Below, in pieces: positions 17,071 to 25,030 of a DNA stretch of 64,000 nt; the first letter of the stretch is position 1; each line of letters begins with the position of its first letter. A model generated the notes under the pieces. It had not been told where the DNA came from and did not search any database. It saw only the letters and a program-made list of their open reading frames with translations. Source of the stretch: Eutrophobius brisbanensis (GTDB lineage: Bacteria > Pseudomonadota > Gammaproteobacteria > Eutrophobiales > Eutrophobiaceae); the NCBI GenBank assembly GCA_038131795.1, contig JAYPQE010000003.1:372001-436000 (forward strand). Reading direction: 5' to 3'. The position numbers and the translations under genes are program-made.

Positions 17071-18966
17071 ATGGCAGGGAAGTATGCTGAACTACATCAC
17101 CAGTCAATAACCAATCCAGACAGCTTCTGGGCAGACGTTGCAGAGGGCATCCATTGGGATAAAAAATGGGACAAGGTCCTAGATGATTCAAATGCGCCAC
17201 TGTATCGATGGTATACCGGGGGTGAACTCAATACCTGCTTTAATGCATTAGATATTCATGTGGAACATGGCAGGGCAGATCAACTGGCATTAATTTATGA
17301 CAGTCCCATTACGGGAAGCAAGAAAACATTTACCTATTCTCAATTACTGCAGCATGTCAGTCAGTGTGCCGGCTTGCTGGCAAAACTGGGGGTAAACAAA
17401 GGGGAAAGGGTCATTATATATATGCCCATGATTCCAGAGGCTGTGTTTGCCATGCTGGCCTGCGCCAGGTTGGGGGCGGTGCATTCCGTGGTCTTCGGTG
17501 GATTTGCTGCCAATGAACTGGCAGTAAGGATAGATGACGCTAAACCAAAGCTAATTATTTCAGCTTCCTGCGGCATTGAGCCGGGTAGAGTTGTTGAATA
17601 TAAGCCATTGCTGGACAAGGCCATAGAATTTGCAAACTTTAAACCATCAACATGCCTTATCAAGCAACGGGAACAGCATTTATGTCAATTGATGGTCGGC
17701 AGGGACCATGATTGGGATGACGCCATTGACGGGGCTGATTTACATGAGTGTGTGACGGTGGCGGCTACAGATCCGCTATATATTCTTTATACCTCTGGTA
17801 CAACCGGTGAACCTAAAGGCGTGGTCCGCGATAATGGCGGCCATGCCGTTGCCCTGAAATGGAGTATGAAAAATATCTATGGGGTCAACCCCGGTGAAGT
17901 TTACTGGGCCGCATCGGATATTGGCTGGGCGGTGGGGCATTCCTATCTTGTTTACGCGCCTTTGTTTAATGGTAATACTTCAATATTGTTTGAAGGTAAG
18001 CCGGTAGGTACACCAGACGCCGGAGTGTTCTGGAGAATCATCGATGAACATGATGTCTGTACGCTATTTACGGCCCCCACTGCATTTCGTGCCATTAAAA
18101 AAGAAGATCTGGATGGCAAGCTGGTTGAACAATATGATATGGGTAAATTTCGTGCCCTGTTTCTTGCTGGTGAGCGTACTGATCCCAATACTCTTAACTG
18201 GGCAGAGGAAAAATTGAATGTCCCGGTTATTGATCACTGGTGGCAAACTGAGACTGGATGGCCCATCTGCGCAAATACCCTGGGCATAGAGCAGTTTCCC
18301 GTCAAACCAGGTTCGCCGACTAAACCGGTTCCCGGATGGAATGTGAAAGTACTGGATGAGTCCGGGAGTCAAGTTCAGGCTGGACAGATAGGCGCACTGG
18401 CGGTGGAGTTACCCCTGCCACCTGGTAGCTTTCCAACCCTGTGGAATGCTGAGCAACGATTTCGTGAGACATATCTGGAAGAATTTCCAGGTTATTACAA
18501 AACAGCCGATGCCGGGTATATGGATGAAGACGGTTATGTGTATGTGATGGCCCGTACCGATGATGCGATTAACGTTGCCGGACATAGATTGACGACCGGT
18601 GCTATTGAGGAAGTCATAGCCGGCCATGGTGATGTTGCCGAATGTGCCGTGGTGGGCGTGGCGGATGATCTTAAAGGCCAGTTACCGGTAGGCTTTCTGG
18701 TACTGTATGCCGGCGTTGAACGTGATGCAGGTGAAATTTCACAAGAAGTGATTCAAAAGGTCCGTGATGAGATCGGCCCGGTAGCAGCATTTAAAACTGC
18801 ATTGGTAGTCAGCCAGTTACCCAAGACACGTTCAGGTAAGGTGCTGAGGGGTACAATCAGAAAAATAGCCGATGGTGATCCCTGGAAAATGCCCGCTACA
18901 ATTGATAATCCTGCAGTCCTGGATGAAATATCTATCACTCTAAAAGAAAATGGATACGCTAGTTAA
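17071..18966 (+). CDS. prpE: Propionate--CoA ligase PrpE
   Basis: An acyl-CoA synthetase of about 631 residues from ATG 17071 (MAGKYAELHHQS), which has a G-rich sequence upstream; an ATG at 17047 adds eight residues and has no Shine-Dalgarno. The AMP-binding P-loop YTSGTTGEPKGVVRDNGGHA carries the VVRDNGG extension typical of PrpE. DHWWQTETGWP and the C-terminal KTRSGKVLRGT with its catalytic Lys follow. It activates propionate, and often acetate less well, to the acyl-CoA. No prpBCD or methylmalonyl genes are nearby, so it stands outside a 2-methylcitrate operon here. It lies just downstream of the IS3 remnant. Confidence 0.92.
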   Translation: MAGKYAELHHQSITNPDSFWADVAEGIHWDKKWDKVLDDSNAPLYRWYTGGELNTCFNALDIHVEHGRADQLALIYDSPITGSKKTFTYSQLLQHVSQCAGLLAKLGVNKGERVIIYMPMIPEAVFAMLACARLGAVHSVVFGGFAANELAVRIDDAKPKLIISASCGIEPGRVVEYKPLLDKAIEFANFKPSTCLIKQREQHLCQLMVGRDHDWDDAIDGADLHECVTVAATDPLYILYTSGTTGEPKGVVRDNGGHAVALKWSMKNIYGVNPGEVYWAASDIGWAVGHSYLVYAPLFNGNTSILFEGKPVGTPDAGVFWRIIDEHDVCTLFTAPTAFRAIKKEDLDGKLVEQYDMGKFRALFLAGERTDPNTLNWAEEKLNVPVIDHWWQTETGWPICANTLGIEQFPVKPGSPTKPVPGWNVKVLDESGSQVQAGQIGALAVELPLPPGSFPTLWNAEQRFRETYLEEFPGYYKTADAGYMDEDGYVYVMARTDDAINVAGHRLTTGAIEEVIAGHGDVAECAVVGVADDLKGQLPVGFLVLYAGVERDAGEISQEVIQKVRDEIGPVAAFKTALVVSQLPKTRSGKVLRGTIRKIADGDPWKMPATIDNPAVLDEISITLKENGYAS

Positions 18967-19015
18967 AGAAAAACCTTTTATCTTTTAAATTAAATAACAG
19001 TCAGGGGAAAGCACT

Positions 19016-19633
19016 ATGAAAGAGTTTGGATATATACTGGTCATGTTATTAATAACTGGTAAAAACATAATGGCAGACTCCCGACTTCCCACTATTGACC
19101 CGGCAGATTATTCCGATGAACAAAAGACCGCTGCCGCAGAGTTTGAGGCGGCGCGTAATCGTACGGTATTTGGTCCCTTTGAACCCCTGATGCACAGTCC
19201 CCAGGTGATGACCAGGGCCAGGTCATTTGGGGATTACCTGCGTTATAACTCTGCCATAGGCAATACCCTCAGCGAACTGGTGATCCTGGTGACGGCCCGG
19301 GAATGGACCCAAGACTACGAATGGTATATACATTATCCCATTGCCATTAAAGCCGGTATCAATCAAGACATTGCCGACGCCATCGCTGAAGGGAGAAGGC
19401 CTATCGGTATGAGTGAGGATGAGACCATCGTCTACGACTTCTCCGTAGAGTTACATAGAAATAAACAGGTGAGTGATATCACATACCAGGCCGCATTGGA
19501 CAGGTTTGGTCATAAGGGGGTGGTGGACCTGACGGCAATTAACGGCTATTACACCTTGCTGGCCATGCAGATGAACATGGCGCAGTACCCGTTGCCTGAT
19601 GATGGCGTGAGATTGAAACGGTTTCCAGAGTGA
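19016..19633 (+). CDS. Carboxymuconolactone decarboxylase-like (AhpD-fold) protein
   Basis: A 205-residue protein. The core VFGPFEPLMHSPQVMTRARSFGDYLRYNSAIGNTLSELVILVTAREW resembles the carboxymuconolactone decarboxylase/AhpD fold. EWYIHYPIAIKAGI occupies the position where redox-active members have a CxxC, and no cysteine is present, so it is not a peroxidase-type member. ATG 19016 has AGGGGAAA upstream; the first 18 residues could be a short signal. Such proteins often accompany aromatic or fatty acid catabolism. It lies about 50 bp after prpE on the same strand and may be co-transcribed. Substrate unknown. Confidence 0.7.
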   Translation: MKEFGYILVMLLITGKNIMADSRLPTIDPADYSDEQKTAAAEFEAARNRTVFGPFEPLMHSPQVMTRARSFGDYLRYNSAIGNTLSELVILVTAREWTQDYEWYIHYPIAIKAGINQDIADAIAEGRRPIGMSEDETIVYDFSVELHRNKQVSDITYQAALDRFGHKGVVDLTAINGYYTLLAMQMNMAQYPLPDDGVRLKRFPE

Positions 19634-19637
19634 CCGG

Positions 19638-20408
19638 TTAATTATCGCCCATACGATATTCCCAGGCCTTCTGGTTCCTCCGGGCATCCTGTATATAAGG
19701 TGACCAGCGGATTAATGTAATAATGAATGCATTCAACCAGGAGCCGGGGAAACGCACCGGGCGGACGATATCCAGGAATAACACCACCCGTTGACCGTCC
19801 GTATTGTTCTGCACCTGGTGGACATAGGTATCATCAAACACGATGCATTTGCCTGGTTCCCAATGGCTTGTCTCATCCCCTACCTGTATCCAGCAGTCTT
19901 CACTGGGTTCCGGTACCTGTAACCCAAGGTGACATCTGAGCAGTCCCTTGTAAGGTCCGCGGTGAGGTGGGATATGCTTGCCCGGTGCGAGTATAGAGAA
20001 AAATCCAGTCATCATGTTGGGGATGGATTCGATAATTTTTGTAGTCTCTGGACAACGATCGCAATTCTCCTGGTTTTTAAATCCATACCCATACAGAAAA
20101 AAAGTCTTCCACTTGTCGTCCTTGGAGATATTCACCTGGTCTTTGGAAATTTCATGAAAGGTGGGCAGGCGTTCCGGATGAGCAAGCACCGTATCCAGTT
20201 CTTTTTTGATGGTCTCCCAGTTATCTTCCAGCTGCTTTATCGAGGGAAACTGGTTGGTATCAAAAAACGGGGCATCAGGAACCAGGGAAAACTTGATGAG
20301 GACTCTTTCAACCCATTTGATGATCGACAGGCCAATCCTGACGATTGCCCGGTTTTTTTTCTTTTTTACTGTTTGGGTAGTAACGGAGGTGTTGGGTGTA
20401 TCCTGCAT
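19638..20408 (-). CDS. Aspartyl/asparaginyl beta-hydroxylase family dioxygenase
   Basis: A 256-residue Fe(II)/2-oxoglutarate oxygenase. Metal ligands are visible as H149 in IPPHRGPYKG and H197 in DDTYVHQVQN, with R207 in GQRVVLFLDIVRP as the 2-oxoglutarate-binding Arg. CWIQVGDETSHWEPGK is the typical strand region. Size and the basic N-terminus followed by a hydrophobic stretch resemble LpxO, which hydroxylates lipid A acyl chains at the inner membrane. A peptide substrate cannot be excluded. The gene converges on the CMD-like gene with a four-base gap. Confidence 0.85.
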   Translation of the reverse strand: MQDTPNTSVTTQTVKKKKNRAIVRIGLSIIKWVERVLIKFSLVPDAPFFDTNQFPSIKQLEDNWETIKKELDTVLAHPERLPTFHEISKDQVNISKDDKWKTFFLYGYGFKNQENCDRCPETTKIIESIPNMMTGFFSILAPGKHIPPHRGPYKGLLRCHLGLQVPEPSEDCWIQVGDETSHWEPGKCIVFDDTYVHQVQNNTDGQRVVLFLDIVRPVRFPGSWLNAFIITLIRWSPYIQDARRNQKAWEYRMGDN

Positions 20409-20715
20409 AACGTAGAGTTTTTATATGAGTTTATCTTGCTTAAATTATAAAAATTTCTCAAAGTAAAGTCATGTAATTAATTTAATTTTAGAAATTATAA
20501 TATTTCATTATGATAAATTCGTGGGACTTATGCGCAAAGTGAAATCGCATTTAACTAAACGGGATTAAATAAATTTTTAAATATATGTTTGATTGATTCA
20601 TGCAGCTTAATAAAGAATATTTGTACTATAATGTTATTCGAAGAAAATAATTTAATTCATAGTCGTGTCAAAAAACTCATAGCCTAATACACGGAAAAAT
20701 TCGTTCACAGAAGTT
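20409..20715. other. AT-rich stretch without a gene
   Basis: About 300 bp of strongly AT-rich sequence between the beta-hydroxylase start and the short IS3 derivative. I see no convincing frame, RNA or repeat in it. It presumably contains the beta-hydroxylase promoter. Confidence 0.5.
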
Positions 20716-20966
20716 TGACCTGCCCCCCTAAAACGGTACCAATTTTTAAGTTAGAAACTCGCTTAAACTGGACCACTAAGGAGGTCAATCATGCCAAGAG
20801 AACACTACTCACCCGAAGAGATCATCAAACTCCTACGCTTAGTTGAAATCGAGGTCGGCCGGGGCAAAACCACCACGACTTGTAATGCCAACACATCAAG
20901 GAGTACAGTAGTCAATTAAAACCAAATCCTAACTTTGAAAGTGGTACCGTTACTGGGGGCAGGTCA
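20716..20966 (+). mobile_element. MITE-like internally deleted IS3 derivative (copy B)
   Basis: 251 bp bounded by TGACCTGCCCCCC...AACGGTACCA and its complement. It keeps the first 22 or so codons of OrfA (MPREHYSPEEIIKLLRLVEIE, on the plus strand) and then jumps to the opposite end, whose sequence (ACATCAAGGAGTACAGTAG) also occurs in copies A and C. The right end abuts the truncated pilin gene. It must have moved or recombined with help in trans. Confidence 0.85.
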
Positions 20967-21124
20967 ATCGCGTAAATATCATTAAGTGTTTGCGTGGCTA
21001 GTGCTTCATATTGATATTTTCTATATTGAGGCATTGCAACTGTAGCTAAAATACCAATAATCATCATAGCGAATACTAACTCAATTAATGTAAATCCAGA
21101 TTCTTGATTATTTTTGTATATCAT
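20967..21124 (-). pseudogene. Type IV pilin N-terminal fragment cut by the MITE
   Basis: The ATG at 21124 begins MIYKNNQESGFTLIELVFAMMI, a class III signal with the prepilin peptidase site between G and FTLIE, and the hydrophobic pilin helix. The pilin sequence stops at residue 53 exactly at the MITE edge (20966). Translation would continue through the repeat as DLPPVTVPLSKLGFGFN to a TGA at 20912. The globular domain is lost, so it is not a working major pilin, although a short helix-only product is conceivable. Confidence 0.85.
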
Positions 21125-21248
21125 GATGATTTGTATTTTTTGATAATTCTGGTGGCATTATAGATTTCTTTTACACTCTATTCAGTTTTATTGGTGAATG
21201 TACCTTTTATGCGTGATTACAACAAATATTATATATGGGAATTTAATA

Positions 21249-22397
21249 GTGTTAGTCATATTTGCACCTGATTCATTTAAAGGCAGCATGACCTCCAGGC
21301 AGGCCGCGATGGCAATGCAAAGAGGAATTCAAAAGGTCTTCCCCAAAGCCAGGTGTTTGAGTTTCCCCATGGCAGATGGTGGGGAGGGGACTCTGGAGGC
21401 GTTGGTCGCGTATACTAAAGGTAAATATTATTACAAAAAAGTTACCGGTCCAGATAGAAAACCGGTCAGGGCCAAGTACGGGCTCTCGAGGGATGGGAGC
21501 ACTGCGATCATTGAAATGGCCCAGGCCTCGGGAATGACACTTTTAAATAGACGTTCCAGAAACCCGTTGAAGACTACTACGTTTGGTACGGGAGAATTGA
21601 TCCTCACAGCGGCAAACAAGGGCGTAAAAAATATCATCGTGGGTATTGGCGGCTCGGGCACGAATGATGGTGGGGCGGGCATGACCCAGGCGCTGGGAGT
21701 GAAGTTTATTAATAAATACGGCAGGGTAATAAAGACACCCCTGACCGGTGGGATTTTAGGTGATGTGGCAGAAATAGATTGCTCTCAAATATCACCTCTA
21801 ATTTCAAAGGTAAGCATTTCCATTGCCTGTGATGTGACCAATATATTGTGTGGCAAGCAAGGTGCGAGCCATGTCTTCGCTCAGCAAAAAGGGGCGACAC
21901 CACAAATGGTGAAACTGCTGGATAAAAATCTGAGGGCATTTGGGGAGTTAATTGAAAAATCGCTGGGTATTGATGTGTTTACCCTTGAAGGCGGGGGTGC
22001 CGCAGGTGGCCTGGGGGCAGGGCTGGTGGCCTTTGCCGGCGCTAGGCTGGAGCGGGGGATCGAAATTGTGATTAAGGCTAGCGGGATAGAAAAGCAAATG
22101 AAAAAAGCTGATCTTGTATTGACTGGTGAGGGAAGAATTGATGGCCAGACCATTTATGGCAAAGCGGTCATTGGCATAGCAAAGCTGGCAAAACAATATG
22201 ATGTCCCGGTGGTCGCCATTGGTGGAAGCCTGGGTAAAGATGCCAATGTGGTTCTCGATTATGGGATCGATAAGATCGAAAGCTGTATCAAGGAGGGCAT
22301 GACCATTGAAGAGGTCATGAGCAATGCACCGGTCTTGCTTAAAGACGCCACAGAACGGGCTATGCATAGCTGGAAGGCCATGACCTGCCCCCAGTAA
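21249..22397 (+). CDS. Glycerate kinase, GarK/GlxK family
   Basis: About 382 residues from the GTG at 21249, which gives the family's usual opening (V/M)LVIFAPDSFKGSMTS; the frame extends further upstream but without family support. FPMADGGEGT, IGGSGTNDGGAGMTQALG and the LTGEGRIDGQT motif are intact. It phosphorylates D-glycerate with ATP, normally at the 2-position for this family. The last five residues (MTCPQ) and the TAA stop are supplied by a MITE (22381-22539), so the natural C-terminus was replaced, but length is near normal and activity is likely. No hydroxypyruvate reductase gene is adjacent. Confidence 0.88.
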   Translation: MLVIFAPDSFKGSMTSRQAAMAMQRGIQKVFPKARCLSFPMADGGEGTLEALVAYTKGKYYYKKVTGPDRKPVRAKYGLSRDGSTAIIEMAQASGMTLLNRRSRNPLKTTTFGTGELILTAANKGVKNIIVGIGGSGTNDGGAGMTQALGVKFINKYGRVIKTPLTGGILGDVAEIDCSQISPLISKVSISIACDVTNILCGKQGASHVFAQQKGATPQMVKLLDKNLRAFGELIEKSLGIDVFTLEGGGAAGGLGAGLVAFAGARLERGIEIVIKASGIEKQMKKADLVLTGEGRIDGQTIYGKAVIGIAKLAKQYDVPVVAIGGSLGKDANVVLDYGIDKIESCIKEGMTIEEVMSNAPVLLKDATERAMHSWKAMTCPQ

Positions 22398-22539
22398 CGG
22401 TACCACTTTCAAAGTTAGGATTTGGGTTTAATTGGCTACTGTACTCCTTGATGTGTTGGCATGATTGACCTCCTTAGTGGTCCAGTTTAAGCGAGTTTCT
22501 AACTTAAAAACTGGTACCGTTTTAGGGGGGGGCAGGTCA
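22381..22539. mobile_element. MITE-like IS3 derivative (copy C)
   Basis: 159 bp with both complete ends (TGACCTGCCCCC at 22381; complement ending 22539) and almost no interior. It is joined on the left to the glycerate kinase frame and on the right to the C-terminal codons of a CBS-domain gene. These two neighbours are unrelated, so the repeat sits at a junction between two truncated contexts. Confidence 0.85.
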
Positions 22540-22638
22540 TCACCATATCGAAGGTACCCCGTGGTTTCCAATCAGCAGCTTATAGGTATTATCAGCCGCC
22601 GGGACATCCTCAAGGCGCTGCTAGAGATAGCAAAATAG
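22540..22638 (+). pseudogene. C-terminal fragment of a CBS-domain protein
   Basis: From the MITE edge the plus frame reads PYRRYPVVSNQQLIGIISRRDILKALLEIAK to a TAG at 22636-22638. This is the last strand and helix of a CBS domain. No start or upstream domain remains. It is distinct from the intact CBS gene at 59202. Confidence 0.75.
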
Positions 22639-22669
22639 TAGCGCCGGCATTACCGAAACTGGATGATAG

Positions 22670-23236
22670 TCATGGATCTTCGTGAGACCAGGGGTAGCCA
22701 GGTTGGCGGATAACACTTGAGGTCCATGGATTAATACCATAATGGGCGGCCTGGGGCATGGTTACAGCGGGAACCGTTGATGCATTGGCAATAAAATTTT
22801 CCGGCACAATGTCGTTCAAATTAAGCAGTAGTGCGACCAGGCTATAGATCTCCTCAGGCCTGAGCGATTGCGGTGCGTAGTACGGCATGGCACGGTTAAT
22901 ATAATCATACAATGTCGTGGCACAGCAGTATCGATTTGCGATATTCGGGACAATGGCGGTGTCGCCCGGATTTTCACTTCCCGTCGGTCCATGACAGTTG
23001 GCGCATTTTGCATCATAGATTTCCCTGCCCCTAGCGACAGTCCCCGAGCCATTGGGCAGGCCAGCGCCGTCAGGTTCGATATCAATGTCCCAGTCTGCTA
23101 TCTCAGTGTCTATGGCATCTCTTCCTATGGGTTGAAATTCTGTTGTGGTGTTTTGTTGTGCGACAACATTTGTGATGCTACCAATGAGTGTTATAAAGAT
23201 TATCAATGAAAGTGACTGTGATCTAAGACCAAACAT
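22670..23236 (-). CDS. SoxD/SorB-like mono-heme cytochrome c
   Basis: A 188-residue exported cytochrome with a signal peptide (about 1-26) and one heme motif, CANCH at 78-82. The stretch WDIDIEPDGAGLPNGSGTVARG before the heme site matches SoxD-type subunits; SoxD itself usually has a second heme domain, which is absent here. It overlaps the molybdenum subunit gene by 14 bp, so the two form a translationally coupled pair, with this protein as the electron acceptor. The MITE and CBS fragment lie just beyond its 3' end. Confidence 0.8.
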   Translation of the reverse strand: MFGLRSQSLSLIIFITLIGSITNVVAQQNTTTEFQPIGRDAIDTEIADWDIDIEPDGAGLPNGSGTVARGREIYDAKCANCHGPTGSENPGDTAIVPNIANRYCCATTLYDYINRAMPYYAPQSLRPEEIYSLVALLLNLNDIVPENFIANASTVPAVTMPQAAHYGINPWTSSVIRQPGYPWSHEDP

Positions 23237-24557
23237 GAGTAACCCTCCCGCTGCTATGTACCAACCAGGTTTCTATACCATTATAGGATGCGCCTTGCGG
23301 TGCGTATTTTGCTAGCCACTCATGGGTGGGTTGTTTGAAACCCTGGTCATCCCAGGCACGGCTGGCCAGTTTTACTTCCTGACCATTCCAGATCCACGGA
23401 AAGGTAAACATGGTGGCCATTTTTGGAACTACAGGGTCATGCAGCCGAGCCAGGTGCCAGGTGGCGCCACCATCGGTACTGATTTCAACCCCTGCTATCT
23501 TGCCATAACCTGAGTAGGCCATACCGCGCAATTCACGGGGAGGTGGTGAGTCTGCCAGGTTCATCCCACCTGATGGGGTGATGATATGTGAGCGTACACC
23601 GCATTGGACCGAATACTGGAATGTCCTGCCATCATCCAGGTGGTCCGCATAGCGTGAGGTCTCTTCGCGCATTTGCAACATCTTGTTGGTAAATTGTATT
23701 CGCCTGATCCATTTATTACTGGTATTCCCTTCATAGCCGGGGAGGAACAGACGTACAGGGTATCCGTTCTCAGGCCGTACCGGTTCACCGTTCTGGCCGA
23801 ACATTAAAAAGGCATCATTCCAGAGCTTGTCTATATCGATGGTCCGTGCCAGTCCTGCACCATCATATGATTCCACCAGGGCCCAGGTGGATTCAGGTTT
23901 GACATTCACCATCTCCATCACCGTGCGCAGTGGTACACCTACCCATTCACAGGCACTGGAGCGACCCAGGGAGTCGAGGATAGTCGAGTTTGGATTTACC
24001 TTGCCTCGCCTTGGCGGCTCACCGTTGCCCTGACATTCCCAGTAGAAAAAATGTTTTTCGGCACCCAGACGCATGATGTCTTCAAGGGAGAACACCATGG
24101 GTCGTTCAACCATGCCATGGACCAGCAGACGGTATTTGGTCGGATCAATAAGGGGTATCCCGGCATGGTGGCGTTCAAAACAAAGATCGGATGGGGTGAC
24201 GGTGCCGATGATCCTGGACCAGTCAGTACTGGAACCGGTGGCGTAAATCCGCGTGCCACTTACCTGAATAATACGTTTGAGGTCAACGAATGGAGATCTG
24301 CGGCCCACCTCGGTAGGGGCCGCACCGGCCTGTGTCCAGGGGGTATTGGTATCATTGTTGACATAGGTGTCGGGTGTGGGTTGCGGAAAGAGGTTGTCGT
24401 GACTGAATTCCTGGGCCAGTGCTGCACGACTTGCTGCCCAGCCAATGACGGCACCACTTCCACTCAGTAGCTGGCGCCGGCTAATATGAAATTTTTTCTC
24501 ATCTGATGCACGAAAAAACTCAAACTTCTGGTCCTCATCTTTCGATTTTTTAGCCAC
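23223..24557 (-). CDS. SoxC-like sulfite/sulfane dehydrogenase, molybdopterin subunit
   Basis: A 444-residue sulfite oxidase-family enzyme. A Tat signal motif SRRQLL is at 26-31. The molybdenum-coordinating Cys is C175 in FFYWECQGNGEP, in the SoxC-style context, followed by CEWVGVPL and the dimerisation domain with GVEISTDGGATWHLA. SoxCD oxidises sulfane sulfur on SoxYZ, while related SorAB oxidises sulfite; without SoxYZ, SoxAX or SoxB in the window the substrate is uncertain. The start appears to be GTG at 24557. Electrons presumably pass to the overlapping cytochrome c. Confidence 0.85.
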   Translation of the reverse strand: MAKKSKDEDQKFEFFRASDEKKFHISRRQLLSGSGAVIGWAASRAALAQEFSHDNLFPQPTPDTYVNNDTNTPWTQAGAAPTEVGRRSPFVDLKRIIQVSGTRIYATGSSTDWSRIIGTVTPSDLCFERHHAGIPLIDPTKYRLLVHGMVERPMVFSLEDIMRLGAEKHFFYWECQGNGEPPRRGKVNPNSTILDSLGRSSACEWVGVPLRTVMEMVNVKPESTWALVESYDGAGLARTIDIDKLWNDAFLMFGQNGEPVRPENGYPVRLFLPGYEGNTSNKWIRRIQFTNKMLQMREETSRYADHLDDGRTFQYSVQCGVRSHIITPSGGMNLADSPPPRELRGMAYSGYGKIAGVEISTDGGATWHLARLHDPVVPKMATMFTFPWIWNGQEVKLASRAWDDQGFKQPTHEWLAKYAPQGASYNGIETWLVHSSGRVTHVWS

Positions 24558-24658
24558 ACACTTGCTCCTAATTTTTACTGAATCCTAGCAGAAATAAAAT
24601 CATATATAAATCTTCAATAATTGACTTACAAATGATATGCGAAGGCATATATTAATAA

Positions 24659-24728
24659 TGATCTACCCCCCTAAAACGCTACCAGTTTCTAACTTAAAAA
24701 CTGGTAGCGTTTTAGGGGGTGCAGGTCA
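24659..24728. mobile_element. Fold-back IS3 end repeat (copy D)
   Basis: A 70-bp near-perfect palindrome made of two right ends of the IS3-type element facing each other: CCCCCTAAAACGCTACCAGTTT at 24667-24688 and its complement at 24698-24719. Both arms share GCTACC/GGTAGC instead of GGTACC. The left tip reads TGATCTACC, two transitions from TGACCTGCC. It abuts the PPK2 fragment. Confidence 0.75.
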
Positions 24729-24957
24729 GTGTAAAGATGATATGTTCTTTCATACGGACAGCTCCCAAGCCCCCTGGTATGTTGTGCCTTTTGATGATAA
24801 GGCCCGTGCACGGCTGAATTGCATCTCTCATATACTTGAGATGATTCCATACAAGGACCTCAAGCCAGAGATATCCAAGATCCCTACCCTTAAGAAAGGT
24901 AGAGGATATAAGCGCAGGCCAATGCATCAGCAGACATTTGTACCAAAGAAATATTGA
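24729..24957 (+). pseudogene. C-terminal fragment of polyphosphate kinase 2 (PPK2)
   Basis: Directly after the fold-back repeat the frame reads KDDMFFHTDSSQAPWYVV followed by DDKARARLNCISHIL and IPYKDLK, the conserved C-terminal part of PPK2 enzymes, then a basic tail to a TAA. The kinase Walker motifs are missing, so this is a truncated, inactive remnant. A strong terminator hairpin follows. Confidence 0.8.
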
Positions 24958-24977
24958 TTGAATCCTGATTGTCTTTT

Positions 24978-25019
24978 ATAACAGGGGACAGACCTGAGTC
25001 TGTCCCCTGTTATTTTTTT
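24978..25019 (+). terminator. GGGGACAGAC-type hairpin terminator
   Basis: A perfect 16-bp stem (24978-24993 with 24998-25013) around CTGA, followed by a run of Ts. The core GGGGACAGAC/GTCTGTCCCC recurs at 26497-26520, on the other side of the next gene, so it is both a terminator and a dispersed repeat. Confidence 0.85.
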
Positions 25020-25030
25020 GGAGAGGATCT

